Assembly (NCBI RefSeq): GCF_900129375.1 | Contig: NZ_FQVN01000006.1 | Coordinates: 434,001-498,000, forward strand | Origin: Streptoalloteichus hindustanus | Lineage (GTDB): Bacteria > Actinomycetota > Actinomycetes > Mycobacteriales > Pseudonocardiaceae | Direction of reading: 5' to 3' | Length of the DNA stretch: 64,000 bases | Part shown: piece by piece, positions 23,581-32,194 of the stretch | Layout of the letters: each line of letters opens with the position of its first letter | Position numbering within the stretch: the first letter of the stretch is position 1 | Made by a program: the position numbers and the translations under genes | The notes under the pieces: generated by a model | Databases searched by the model: none | The model's input: the letters and a program-made list of their open reading frames with translations, nothing else | What the model was told of the DNA's origin: nothing

Positions 23581-23913
23581 ATGGACTGGGACGACTGGCA
23601 CCGCGTCGAGTACCTCCGGCACGGGCGGGGCGGGTTCCTCCTCCTGTACGCGCAACGCCTCAACGACTCGGGGTTCCACCTCGGTCGCCGGGGCGGCCAC
23701 GACCCGGCGCCGGACTACGCGAAGCTGGTCGCCGACGAGTGGTTCGAGCGGGCGGGCCGTCCGCCGGGTGAGCGGTGGCGGGTCCGGGTGTGGCGGGTGC
23801 CGAACGCCGCCCGGGCCCGCCTCGTCTGCGAGATCGAGGTGCTGACCAGGGGCGCGGGCCGCCCGACGTGCCTGCTGTCGGTGCTGCCGCCACCTGGCCG
23901 TGCCGTCCTGTGA
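23581..23913 (+). CDS. Small hypothetical protein
   Basis: 110 residues from the ATG at 23581; a GTG at 23563 would add six residues. The sequence opens MDWDDWHRVEYLRHGRGGF and is hydrophilic, with a block FERAGRPPGERWRVRVWRVP. No domain recognised. It starts 57 bases after the M64 peptidase gene on the same strand, so it may be co-transcribed with it. Confidence 0.5.
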   Translation: MDWDDWHRVEYLRHGRGGFLLLYAQRLNDSGFHLGRRGGHDPAPDYAKLVADEWFERAGRPPGERWRVRVWRVPNAARARLVCEIEVLTRGAGRPTCLLSVLPPPGRAVL

Positions 23914-24336
23914 CCCGGTCGGCGTCACCTCGCGCGTTGGCGTCCGTTGTTTGTCCCCTCGCGCTCCGGAATGTCTTTCCGGATGCTTCCGTTCTCTTGT
24001 TCCCAGTGAATTGACGCGGCTTGGTCGCGCATTTCTGCGCGGGTGACCGACCAAGTGAGCCGTCCTTCGGCTTGACGGGCGCGGGTCACGTGTGATCTCA
24101 AAAATGCCCTGGTCAGGGCCTGCTGAGAGCAGGGTGTGCGAGGGGTGTCAACCGGCTGGGGTGGAAATTAACGAACGCCAACTCCTATGTGCGCTGTTTC
24201 GGTTTCCGCCGGTACTGTCGCCGGCGGTCACTTTCGCGGCGGGAATCGGTGAAAAGGCGTCTTGCGGCGCTCGCGTTCGCTGCCGTCGGTGAAGTGGCTG
24301 ACCGGGAAGAGCGGGGAACCGAGAGTGGAGGAACGG
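23914..24336. other. 423-base gene-free interval
   Basis: Upstream of the NmrA-like gene; more AT-rich than average, so probably promoter DNA. Short open frames here lack ribosome sites and codon bias. No repeat or hairpin was identified. Confidence 0.5.
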
Positions 24337-25173
24337 ATGACGATCCTGGTGACTGGCGCGACGGGGAACGTGGGCCGGCACGTCGTCAACCAGCTCGTGG
24401 CGGCCGGCGAGGCGGTGCGGGCGCTGACGAGGAGGCCGGAGCGGACCGGGCTGCCCGCCGGCGTCGAGGTGGTGGCGGGCGACCTGCGCCGGCCGGAGAC
24501 GGTGTCGCCGGCCGTGGCCGGGGTGGACCGGATGTACCTGTTCCCAGTTCCTGAGACGGCCGGCGAGGTGGTCGAGCTGGCCGTCCAGGCGGGAGTGCGC
24601 CGGATCGTGGTGCTCTCCTCGTCGTCCACCGTGGACCGGCGGAGCACCAACTGGGCCGCGGGGGAGGAGCACCTCGCGGTCGAGCGGGCGGTCGAGGCCG
24701 CGGACGTCGAGTGGACGTTCGTCCGGCCCGGCGCCTTCGCCGCCAACACACTGGAGTGGGCGCCGGCCATCCGCGCCGAGGGGGTGGTCCGCGCGCCGCA
24801 CGGCGCCGGTCGCCAGGCGATGGTCCACGAGGCGGACATCGCCGAGGTGGCCACGACGGCGTTGCTGCGCGACGGCCACGCGGGCGCGAAGTACCTGCTG
24901 ACCGGCCCCGAGGCGATCTCGCGCGTCGACCAGGCGCGTGCGATCGGCGCGGCGATCGGGCGGTCGGTCCGGTTCGAGGAGATCTCCCCGGAGCGGTACC
25001 GGGAGCTGGTGGGCGTGTACCTGGGTGACGAGGTCGTGGACATGCTCCTCGGCTACTGGGCGGACGCGGAGCGCACGCCGGACCCGGTGCTGCCGACGGT
25101 CGAGGAGGTCCTCGGCCGCCCGGCGCGCACCTTCGCCCGGTGGGCCGAGGACAACGCCGCGTCCTTCGCCTGA
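24337..25173 (+). CDS. NmrA-like NAD(P)-binding oxidoreductase
   Basis: 278 residues; the ATG follows GGAGG. The Rossmann motif TGATGNVGRHVV is at the N-terminus, then RALTRRPER, VVAGDLRRPE and VLSSSSTVD. WTFVRPGAFAANT replaces the YxxxK motif of classical short-chain reductases, so it belongs to the NmrA/TMR group, often redox sensors or quinone reductases. It is a single gene closed by a terminator. Confidence 0.85.
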   Translation: MTILVTGATGNVGRHVVNQLVAAGEAVRALTRRPERTGLPAGVEVVAGDLRRPETVSPAVAGVDRMYLFPVPETAGEVVELAVQAGVRRIVVLSSSSTVDRRSTNWAAGEEHLAVERAVEAADVEWTFVRPGAFAANTLEWAPAIRAEGVVRAPHGAGRQAMVHEADIAEVATTALLRDGHAGAKYLLTGPEAISRVDQARAIGAAIGRSVRFEEISPERYRELVGVYLGDEVVDMLLGYWADAERTPDPVLPTVEEVLGRPARTFARWAEDNAASFA

Positions 25174-25212
25174 CCGCTCTCGGCGTCGCTCGGTGTCGCT
25201 GGGCGCGCCATG

Positions 25213-25245
25213 GTCCCGTACCGCCCGGTTCGGGCGGTACGGGAC
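25213..25245 (+). terminator. Hairpin terminator after the NmrA-like gene
   Basis: A perfect 15-bp stem (25213-25227 with 25231-25245) and a three-base loop GTT, 40 bases after the stop codon. Confidence 0.8.
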
Positions 25246-25310
25246 ACCCTGTCCGAGAAGTGCGTTCCCGAGGAGTAGGACGTTCACCCGAAAGAGTGAT
25301 CTGGACGGTT

Positions 25311-25316
25311 TAGGGT
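25311..25316 (+). promoter_or_regulatory. -10 box TAGGGT of the leader peptide transcript
   Basis: TAGGGT ends seven bases before the ATG of the 30-codon ORF, so the message would start at or next to that ATG. Confidence 0.55.
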
Positions 25317-25323
25317 GCGGGGC

Positions 25324-25416
25324 ATGGTGTCCCTCGGTCGGCTCTCGATGCCCGACTTCGAGCTCGTGCTGCTCGGCGTGCACACGCTGAGCGTCAGCGA
25401 CGTGCACTGTCGCTGA
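25324..25416 (+). CDS. Leaderless 30-codon upstream ORF, possible cysteine-responsive leader peptide
   Basis: ATG to TGA, 30 residues, opening MVSLGRLSMPDFE and closing SDVHCR. A -10 box ends seven bases upstream. 160 bases separate it from the ABC transporter's GTG, and that interval contains hairpins (GACCACG/CGTGGTC at about 25457-25477, and CCGCCG/CGGCGG at about 25528-25545). Short leaderless ORFs with late Cys codons are known cysteine-responsive attenuators in mycobacteria, and Streptomyces sulfur genes often follow leader peptides ending in CR. By analogy it may sense cysteine for a sulfur-compound importer. Only one Cys codon is present, which weakens the case. Confidence 0.5.
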   Translation: MVSLGRLSMPDFELVLLGVHTLSVSDVHCR

Positions 25417-25576
25417 GCGCTACGCACGCACACCTCTTTCTTTCCCCTTTCCTGCGCTGACCACGTGACGTCCGTGGTCGTCCCGGGCTCGTTCGCACGC
25501 CCGTGCAGCACCCACTGGTGACGGTCGCCGCCGCTCGGCGGCGGTGCGCCGTCCCCTGCTTCCAGGAGCGATCGTC

Positions 25577-27271
25577 GTGAAGAGAAAACTCGTCCTGCTC
25601 TCGGTGGCCGCCGTCGCCGGCTCGCTGAGCGTGGCGTGCGGGGGTGGCGGCGCCACGGCCTCGGGCGCCTTCGACCCCGCCACCTGCCAGGGGGGCACGC
25701 TCACCGTGCTCAACCAGCGCGACCAGACCCACCTGGACCCGGCGCGGCTCTACACCTCCGGCGGCGGCAACATCCCGTCGCTGCTGTTCCGGACGCTGAC
25801 CACCCGGACCAGGGCCGGCGGCCAGGAGGGCACCAAGGTCGCGCCGGACCTGGCCACCAACACCGGTGAGCCCAGCGACGACGCGAAGACCTGGACCTAC
25901 CACCTGCGGGACGGGCTGAAGTTCGACGACGGCAGCCCGATCACCGCGCAGGACGTCAAGTACGGCATCGAGCGCAGCTTCTCGCCCGAGCTGCCCGGCG
26001 GCGCGCCCTACCTGCGCGACTGGCTGGTCGGCGCGGCCGACTACAAGGGCGTCTACGCCCAGCCCGAGGGCATCGCGGCGATCGAGACGCCCGACGAGAG
26101 GACCATCGTCTTCCGGCTGCGCAAGCCGCAGGGCGACTTCCCCTACCTGGCGACCGCGACGCAGTTCTCCCCGGTGCCCAAGGCCAAGGACACCGGGACC
26201 AACTACGAGAACAAGCCGGTCTCCAGCGGTCCGTACCGGATCGAGAAGTACGAGAAGAACAAGGACCTGCTGCTCGTGCGCAACGAGCACTGGTCCCGGT
26301 CGGTCGACCCGAACCGGCTCGGCTGCCCGGACCGGATCGAGATCCACTCCGGGCTGAACGCGGCCGTGATCAACCAGCGGATCGCCGGCGGCGCCGGGGC
26401 CGACGCCAACGCGGTCACCACCGACACCCAGCTCGGCCCGGACGAGCTGGCCCGGCTCGACGGCGACCCCGAGCTGGCCAAGCGCGTGGCGAAGGGCAAC
26501 TTCCCCTACACCTGGTACCTGTCCTTCAACACGACGAAGGCGCCGTTCGACAACCCCAAGGTGCGGCAGGCGTTCACCCACGCGGTGAACCGCCAGGCCG
26601 TCGTCAACGCCGCCGGCGGCAGCTCGCTGGCCTACCCGGCCACCACCTTCCTGCCCGAGCAGGAGTCGATGGGCTTCCGGAAGTACGACTTCTACCCGGC
26701 GGGCGCGACCGGCGACCCGGAGAAGGCGAAGCAGTTGCTGGCCGAGGCCGGCTTCCCGAACGGCGTCGAGGTGACGCTGGCCCACTCGACGCACAGCGGC
26801 GAGGGCGACGGGCCCGAGGTCGCCGCGGCGCTCCAGGACGCCTACAAGCGGGCCGGCATCACGGTGCGGCTGCAGGGCATCGACTCCGCCTCGTACTCGA
26901 CCACGATCGCGAACCCGGCCACCCAGCCCCAGATCGCGATCTCCGGCTGGGGCGCCGACTGGCCGTCGGGCGGCCCGTTCCTCACCCCGGTCTTCGACGG
27001 CAGGCAGATCCTCGCCAGCGGCGGCAACTTCAACCTCGCGCACCACGACGACCCGGCGATCAACGCCGAGATCGACGAGATCACCCGGATCACCGACCCG
27101 AAGCAGGCCGCCAAGCGGTGGGGCGAGCTGGACGAGAAGCTCGGCCAGAAGGCGCTGGTGGTGACCCTGTTCCACGGCAAGGACGCCGCGCTGACCGGCA
27201 AGAACGTGAAGAACGCGTTCGTCAGCGACTGGACCGGCAAGTACGACCTGACGGCGCTGTCGGTCAAGTGA
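25577..27271 (+). CDS. ABC transporter substrate-binding lipoprotein (family 5)
   Basis: 564 residues from the GTG at 25577 (AGGAGCG upstream). A signal peptide with lipobox LSVAC places Cys21 as the lipid anchor. The family-5 signature is seen in WTYHLRDGLKFDDGSPITAQDVKYGIERS near residues 110-140 and in the VRQAFTHAVNRQAVVN region. Such proteins deliver peptides, nickel or glutathione to a Dpp/Opp-type importer. It is the first gene of a four-gene operon; two permeases and a double ATPase follow. Confidence 0.93.
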   Translation: MKRKLVLLSVAAVAGSLSVACGGGGATASGAFDPATCQGGTLTVLNQRDQTHLDPARLYTSGGGNIPSLLFRTLTTRTRAGGQEGTKVAPDLATNTGEPSDDAKTWTYHLRDGLKFDDGSPITAQDVKYGIERSFSPELPGGAPYLRDWLVGAADYKGVYAQPEGIAAIETPDERTIVFRLRKPQGDFPYLATATQFSPVPKAKDTGTNYENKPVSSGPYRIEKYEKNKDLLLVRNEHWSRSVDPNRLGCPDRIEIHSGLNAAVINQRIAGGAGADANAVTTDTQLGPDELARLDGDPELAKRVAKGNFPYTWYLSFNTTKAPFDNPKVRQAFTHAVNRQAVVNAAGGSSLAYPATTFLPEQESMGFRKYDFYPAGATGDPEKAKQLLAEAGFPNGVEVTLAHSTHSGEGDGPEVAAALQDAYKRAGITVRLQGIDSASYSTTIANPATQPQIAISGWGADWPSGGPFLTPVFDGRQILASGGNFNLAHHDDPAINAEIDEITRITDPKQAAKRWGELDEKLGQKALVVTLFHGKDAALTGKNVKNAFVSDWTGKYDLTALSVK

Positions 27272-27342
27272 CGCGCTCCGACCGCCCGGCCAGGGGGACG
27301 ACCCCGGGCCGGGCGGTCGGCCGAGGGGAGGAGGCGATCGCG

Positions 27343-28326
27343 GTGGGCGCGCAGGTCGGGACGGCGCAGGTCGGGACGGCGGGGGTCGGGACGACGGAGG
27401 CAGGGCCGCCGCCGGTGCGGTCGGCACGGGCCGTCTGGCGTCGGGTGGTGGCGGATCGGCCGGCCGTGTTCGGCATGGTGTTCGCGGGGCTGGCGGTCCT
27501 CGTGGCGTTGGCCGCCCCGCTGCTGACCATGCTGGAGGGGCAGGACCCGGTCACCTTCCACCCCGAGTTGGTGGACTCCGCGCGGGGCGGCGTGCCGCTC
27601 GGCTCGTTCGGCGGCGTCAGCGCCGACCACTGGCTGGGGGTGGAGCCGCAGACCGGCAGGGACCTGTTCGCGCGGACCGTGTACGGGGCGCGGATCTCGC
27701 TGCTGGTCGCGGTGGGCGCCGCGGTCGTGCAGGTGGGGCTCGGCGTGCTGCTCGGGCTGGCCGCCGGCCTCGGCGGGCGCTGGCTGGACAACGCGCTGGG
27801 CCGGCTGACCGACCTGGTGATCGCCTTCCCCTCGTTGATCTTCTCGGTGGCGCTGCTGGCCATCGTGCCCGACTCGTTCCCCCGGCCCCTGCTGCTCATG
27901 CTGATCATGGGGATGTTCGGGTGGGGCGGCACCGCCCGGATCGTGCGGGGTCAGGTGCTGAGCCTGCGCTCCCGGGACCACGTCGCCGCCGCCCGGCTGG
28001 CCGGCGCGACCCCGACCAGGGTGGCCTTCAGGGAGATCCTGCCCGGGGTCGTCGCGCCGGTGCTGTCCTACGCGGCGATCCTGTTGCCCAGCAACATGAT
28101 CTCCGAGGCCGGTCTGTCCTTCCTCGGCGTCGGCGTCCGACCGCCGACGCCCTCGTGGGGGCAGATGCTGTCCAAGGCGACGACCTGGTTCCGCGGCGAC
28201 CCGCTGTACGTGCTCGTGCCCGCGACCCTGTTGTTCCTCACCGTGTTGTCGTTCAGCCTGCTCGCCGACGGGCTGCGCACCGCGCTGGACCCGCGCGCCA
28301 CCGGCGTGGCGCGCAGGGCGGAGTGA
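27343..28326 (+). CDS. ABC transporter permease (DppC/OppC type)
   Basis: 327 residues from the GTG at 27343, chosen for the GGGGAGGAGG site before it. An alternative GTG at 27268 overlaps the binding-protein stop (GTGA) and would add 25 residues. Membrane helices start near residue 40. The coupling loop reads IVRGQVLSLRSRDHVAAARLAGATPTR, the EAA-type motif that contacts the ATPase. Three 15-bp DNA repeats encode QVGTA-like units at the N-terminus. Confidence 0.9.
   Translation: MGAQVGTAQVGTAGVGTTEAGPPPVRSARAVWRRVVADRPAVFGMVFAGLAVLVALAAPLLTMLEGQDPVTFHPELVDSARGGVPLGSFGGVSADHWLGVEPQTGRDLFARTVYGARISLLVAVGAAVVQVGLGVLLGLAAGLGGRWLDNALGRLTDLVIAFPSLIFSVALLAIVPDSFPRPLLLMLIMGMFGWGGTARIVRGQVLSLRSRDHVAAARLAGATPTRVAFREILPGVVAPVLSYAAILLPSNMISEAGLSFLGVGVRPPTPSWGQMLSKATTWFRGDPLYVLVPATLLFLTVLSFSLLADGLRTALDPRATGVARRAE
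27349..27393 (+). repeat. Three tandem 15-bp repeats in the permease N-terminus
   Basis: Two exact units GCGCAGGTCGGGACG (27349-27363, 27364-27378) and one near copy (27379-27393) encode AQVGT-type pentapeptides. In-frame slippage would change only the cytoplasmic N-terminus. Confidence 0.8.
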
Positions 28327-28329
28327 ACC

Positions 28330-29322
28330 GTGCTGCCCTACCTGACCCGCCGCGTCGTCGGCGCGGCCCTCGTGCTGCTCGCGTTGTCCGTCGTGGTCTT
28401 CGCGATCTTCTACCTGCTGCCCGGCGACCCGGCGCAGCTCGTCTGCGGGATCAAGACCTGCTCGGCGGACCGGCTGGCCCTCGTCCGGCAGAAGCTCGGC
28501 CTCGACCAGCCGGTGGCCGTGCAGTACTGGCAGTTCCTCACCGGCCTCGTGGTGGGGCGGGACGTCAGCGCGGGGCCGAACGTGTTCCACTGCCCCGCGC
28601 CGTGCCTCGGGTTCTCGTTCCAGACCGACGAGCCGGTGCTCGCGCTCATCGCCGACCGGCTGCCCGTCTCGCTGTCGCTGACGGCCGGCGCGATGGTGCT
28701 GTGGCTGTCCATCGGGGTCGGCGGCGGCGTGCTCTCCGCGCTGCGCCGCGGCCGGTTCATCGACCGCGCCACCACCGTCTTCGTCCTGGGCGGCATGTCC
28801 ATCCCGGTGTTCATCTCCGGGCTGTTGCTGCTCATGGTGTTCTGCGTCTGGCTGCAGTGGTTGCCGTTCCCGAGCTACGTGTCGCTGGCGAGCGATCCCG
28901 CCGGGTGGGCGCGGAGCCTGGTGTTGCCGTGGTTCGCCCTGGCGCTGGTGGAGGCGGCCAAGTACGCCCGGCTCACCAGGACCTCGATGCTGGAGACGTT
29001 GTCCGAGGACCACATCCGCACGGCGCGCGCGTACGGCCTGCGGGAGCGCAGGGTGATCGGCCGGCACGCGCTGCGCGGGGCGCTGACCCCGCTGGCGACC
29101 ATGTTGGCCGTCGACGTCGGCGGGGTGCTCACCAGCGCCTCGCTCACCGAGACGCTGTTCGGCCTGCCCGGCCTCGGGCAGCTCCTGGTGCAGTCGGTCA
29201 ACACGCTCGACCTGCCGGTCGTAGTGGGGCTGGTGCTGCTCGCCGGCTTCGCCATCGTCGTCGGCAACGTGGTCGCGGACCTGGTGTACGCGGTGCTGGA
29301 CCGGAGGGTGAGCCTGACATGA
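28330..29322 (+). CDS. ABC transporter permease (DppB/OppB type)
   Basis: 330 residues from the GTG at 28330, four bases after the first permease stop. The N-terminal helix is followed by YLLPGDPAQLVCG; the coupling loop is KYARLTRTSMLETLSEDHIRTARAYGL. Six helices are expected. CGIKTCSAD and HCPAPCLGF put four Cys in the extracytoplasmic loop, an unusual insert that could make disulfides. The gene overlaps the ATPase by four bases. Confidence 0.92.
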   Translation: MLPYLTRRVVGAALVLLALSVVVFAIFYLLPGDPAQLVCGIKTCSADRLALVRQKLGLDQPVAVQYWQFLTGLVVGRDVSAGPNVFHCPAPCLGFSFQTDEPVLALIADRLPVSLSLTAGAMVLWLSIGVGGGVLSALRRGRFIDRATTVFVLGGMSIPVFISGLLLLMVFCVWLQWLPFPSYVSLASDPAGWARSLVLPWFALALVEAAKYARLTRTSMLETLSEDHIRTARAYGLRERRVIGRHALRGALTPLATMLAVDVGGVLTSASLTETLFGLPGLGQLLVQSVNTLDLPVVVGLVLLAGFAIVVGNVVADLVYAVLDRRVSLT

Positions 29323-31130
29323 GCGCGTCCCAACCCGTTCTCCTCCCCGGCGACTCCGCGGGGGACCGTCCCGCCAACAACGCCGCCGACGCCGCCGCTG
29401 TCGACCCGGCGCGGCCGGTGGTCGCGGTCGAGGACCTGCGGATCGCCTTCCCCGGCGACACCGGCGAGGTCGTCGCCGTCGACGGCCTGTCGTTCGCGCT
29501 GCGGCCGGGCGCGGCGCTCGGTCTGGTCGGCGAGTCCGGCTCGGGCAAGAGCGCGACCGCCCTGGCGCTGCTCGGCCTGCACCGGGGTTCCGGGGCCAGG
29601 GTCAGCGGCCGGATCGAGGTGGCCGGCGTCGACCTGACGACGGCCGACGCCGAGGAGGTGCGGCGGCTCCGGGGCCGGCGGATCGCGATGATCTTCCAGG
29701 ACCCGCTGTCGGCGCTGGACCCCTACTACTCCGTCGGCGACCAGATCGCCGAGGTCTGCCGGGTGCACACCGGGGTGGACCGCCGGGCCGCGTGGGCCAG
29801 GGCGGTGACGGTGCTGGACCGGGTCGGCATCCCGTCGGCCGAGCGCAGGGCCAGGTCGCACCCGCACGAGTTCTCCGGCGGCATGCGGCAGCGGGCCATG
29901 ATCGCGATGGCCCTGGCCTGCGAGCCCGACGTGCTCGTCGCCGACGAGCCCACGACCGCGCTGGACGTCACGGTGCAGGCGCAGATCCTCGACCTGCTGC
30001 ACGAGCTGCGCACCGACGCGGGCATGGCGCTGCTCCTGGTCACCCACGACCTCGGGGTGGCGGCTGGCAACGTCGACGACGTGCTGGTGATGCACGCCGG
30101 CGTCGCGGTGGAGCGCGGCCCGGTCGACCGGGTGCTGTCCGCGCCGACCGAGCCCTACACCCGGGAGCTGGTCTCCGCCGTCCCCCGGATCGAGACGACC
30201 CGGAAGTCCGTTGTGGAGTCCTCCGGAGTGTCCACAGTGGTCGCAACTTCCGCGGTGCCTGAAGTGTCCACATCGGACAGTTCCACCGCCGGCGAGCCGC
30301 TGATGCGGATCACCGACGTGCGCAAGCACTTCCGGCAGCGCGGGTGGCTCATCGGCCGCCGGGAGCCGGTGCGGGCCGTCGACGGCGTGAGCCTGGACAT
30401 CCGGCGCGGGGAGACCCTGGGCGTCGTCGGGGAGAGCGGCTCGGGCAAGACGACGCTCGCGCGGATGATGGTCCGGCTGCTCGACCCCACCTCGGGCACG
30501 ATCCACTTCGACGGCCACGACCTCGCGTCGCTGCCCGAGCGCCGCCTCCGCCCGCTGCGGCGGGACCTCCAGATGGTGTTCCAGGACCCCGCGTCCTCGC
30601 TCAACCCGCGGCGCACCGTCGGCGAGAGCATCGGCGACCCGTTGCGGGTCCACGGCGTCGACGAGCCCGAGATCCGGCGGGCGGTGGCGGAGATGATGGA
30701 GCGGGTCGGGCTCGACCCGGACCGGCGGGACCGCTACCCACACGAGTTCTCCGGCGGGCAGCGGCAACGCGTCGGGATCGCCCGCGCGCTCGTGCTGCGG
30801 CCCCGGCTCCTGGTCTGCGACGAGCCGGTCTCCGCGCTGGACGTCTCCACCCAGAGCCGGATCGTGCGCCTGCTGGCCGACCTGCGCGGGGAGTTCGACC
30901 TCACCCTGGTGTTCGTGGCGCACGACCTGGCCCTCGTCCGGCAGGTCAGCGACCGGGTCGCGGTGATGCGGTCGGGGGAGCTGGTGGAGCTGGCCGAGTC
31001 CGACGCGCTCTACGACAACCCCACGCACCCCTACACCCGCGACCTGCTCGCCGCGGTGCCCCGCCTTGACCCGGAGGAGGCGCGCCGGCAACGGGCCGTC
31101 CGCAGGGCGGCCCTGGCGGAGGCGGGCTGA
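29319..31130 (+). CDS. Fused double ABC ATPase (DppD-DppF fusion)
   Basis: 603 residues with two nucleotide-binding domains. The first has GESGSGKS at 71-78, the FSGGMRQRAMIA signature and VADEPTTALDV. The second has GESGSGKTT near 375, FSGGQRQRVGIA and VCDEPVSALDV. Normally these are two proteins; here a Ser/Thr/Val-rich linker of about 35 residues joins them (30190-30300). The ATG overlaps the permease stop (ATGA). With this gene the importer is complete: one binding protein, two permeases and one double ATPase. Confidence 0.93.
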   Translation: MSASQPVLLPGDSAGDRPANNAADAAAVDPARPVVAVEDLRIAFPGDTGEVVAVDGLSFALRPGAALGLVGESGSGKSATALALLGLHRGSGARVSGRIEVAGVDLTTADAEEVRRLRGRRIAMIFQDPLSALDPYYSVGDQIAEVCRVHTGVDRRAAWARAVTVLDRVGIPSAERRARSHPHEFSGGMRQRAMIAMALACEPDVLVADEPTTALDVTVQAQILDLLHELRTDAGMALLLVTHDLGVAAGNVDDVLVMHAGVAVERGPVDRVLSAPTEPYTRELVSAVPRIETTRKSVVESSGVSTVVATSAVPEVSTSDSSTAGEPLMRITDVRKHFRQRGWLIGRREPVRAVDGVSLDIRRGETLGVVGESGSGKTTLARMMVRLLDPTSGTIHFDGHDLASLPERRLRPLRRDLQMVFQDPASSLNPRRTVGESIGDPLRVHGVDEPEIRRAVAEMMERVGLDPDRRDRYPHEFSGGQRQRVGIARALVLRPRLLVCDEPVSALDVSTQSRIVRLLADLRGEFDLTLVFVAHDLALVRQVSDRVAVMRSGELVELAESDALYDNPTHPYTRDLLAAVPRLDPEEARRQRAVRRAALAEAG

Positions 31131-31174
31131 CGCCGAGGGGCGGGTGGGCGGCACGCCGGCCGGGCCCGGCTCGC

Positions 31175-31180
31175 TAGGCT
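31175..31180 (+). promoter_or_regulatory. -10 box TAGGCT upstream of the 16S rRNA methyltransferase
   Basis: TAGGCT ends nine bases before an in-frame GTG at 31190, so a leaderless 310-residue form is possible. Otherwise it gives a leader of about 90 nt before the ATG at 31277. Confidence 0.5.
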
Positions 31181-31276
31181 GGGACGACAGTGGAGCGGCG
31201 CCCGGACGAGCCCGGACGCGCCCGCGCCGTGGCCGTCCCGGCCGGCGTGCCGTCACCGAGCGGAGAGGACCCCGTG

Positions 31277-32122
31277 ATGCCGCACCCGGCCCCCGGACCG
31301 GCCGACGCCGAGGACCCCCGGCTGGCGGAGGTCATGGCGGCGGTGCGGTCGAGCCGGCGCTACCAGAGCGTCGCGCCCGAGACCGTGCGCCGGCTCGCCG
31401 CGAACGCCCTCGTGGCCAGCCGGGGCGACCTCGCGGAGGCGGTCAAGCGCACCAAGCGCAGCCTGCACGAGGTCTTCGGCGCCTACCTGCCCAGCCCGCC
31501 CAAGTACGACGCGCTGCTGCGCCAGCTCCGGGACGCGGTCGACGCCGGCGACGACGAGGCCGTCCGGGCCGTGCTGCACCGCGCGATGTCCACGCACGCC
31601 TCCACCCGCGAGCGGCTGCCCATCCTGGAGGAGTTCTACCGGGAGGTCTTCGCCCGGCTCGACGCCCCGACCAGCGTGCGCGACCTGGCGTGCGGGATGA
31701 ACCCGTTGGCCGCGCCCTGGATGCCCGGCTCGGACGCGTTCACCTACCACGCCTCGGACATCGACACCCGGCTCACGGAGTTCCTCGCCGCGGCCCTGGA
31801 GACGCTCGGCGTCGCCCACGACGTGCGGGTGCGCGACCTGATGACCGGGGTGGGCGAGGTGGCCACCGACGTCACCCTGCTGCTCAAGACCCTGCCCTGC
31901 ATCGAGGCGCAGGGCAGGGGGCAGGGGTGGGACCTGATCGACGCGATCCGGTCGCCGGTGGTCGTGGTGAGTTTCCCGACGAAGTCCCTCGGCCAGCGTT
32001 CCAAGGGGATGTTCAACACCTACTCGGCGAATTTCGGCGCCTGGTTGGAGAACCGGCCGCACGACGTCGAGCAGGTCGAATTCAGGAACGAACTCGTCTA
32101 TTTCGTGCGGAAGAACGCCTGA
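31277..32122 (+). CDS. 16S rRNA (guanine1405-N7)-methyltransferase, Sgm/Fmr aminoglycoside-resistance family
   Basis: 281 residues from the ATG at 31277, preceded by GGAGAGGA. It reads like Micromonospora Sgm and its relatives throughout: SRRYQSVAPETVRRLA, KRTKRSLHEVFGAYLP, MSTHASTRERLPILEEFYRE, DLACGMNPLAAPWM, TLLLKTLPC and FPTKSLGQRSKGMF. These enzymes methylate G1405 in the ribosomal A site and give high resistance to 4,6-linked aminoglycosides such as gentamicin and kanamycin. They are self-protection genes in producers. No aminoglycoside biosynthesis gene is in the window. rsmI, which modifies C1402, lies 72 bases downstream. Confidence 0.92.
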   Translation: MPHPAPGPADAEDPRLAEVMAAVRSSRRYQSVAPETVRRLAANALVASRGDLAEAVKRTKRSLHEVFGAYLPSPPKYDALLRQLRDAVDAGDDEAVRAVLHRAMSTHASTRERLPILEEFYREVFARLDAPTSVRDLACGMNPLAAPWMPGSDAFTYHASDIDTRLTEFLAAALETLGVAHDVRVRDLMTGVGEVATDVTLLLKTLPCIEAQGRGQGWDLIDAIRSPVVVVSFPTKSLGQRSKGMFNTYSANFGAWLENRPHDVEQVEFRNELVYFVRKNA

Positions 32123-32182
32123 CAATCCCGGGGCACCCGTCGGCCGGCGCGCCGCCGGGCGGGCCGGTGCCGGCGACCGCAC

Positions 32183-32188
32183 TAGACT
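32183..32188 (+). promoter_or_regulatory. -10 box TAGACT of leaderless rsmI
   Basis: TAGACT ends six bases before the rsmI GTG; no Shine-Dalgarno sequence is present. Confidence 0.6.
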
Positions 32189-32194
32189 CCTGGC

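Noticed and set aside
31277-32122. An aminoglycoside biosynthetic cluster around the resistance methyltransferase
   Set aside because: Neighbouring genes are a peptide-type importer, rsmI and IF-1; no inositol synthase, aminotransferase or sugar genes for such a pathway are present.
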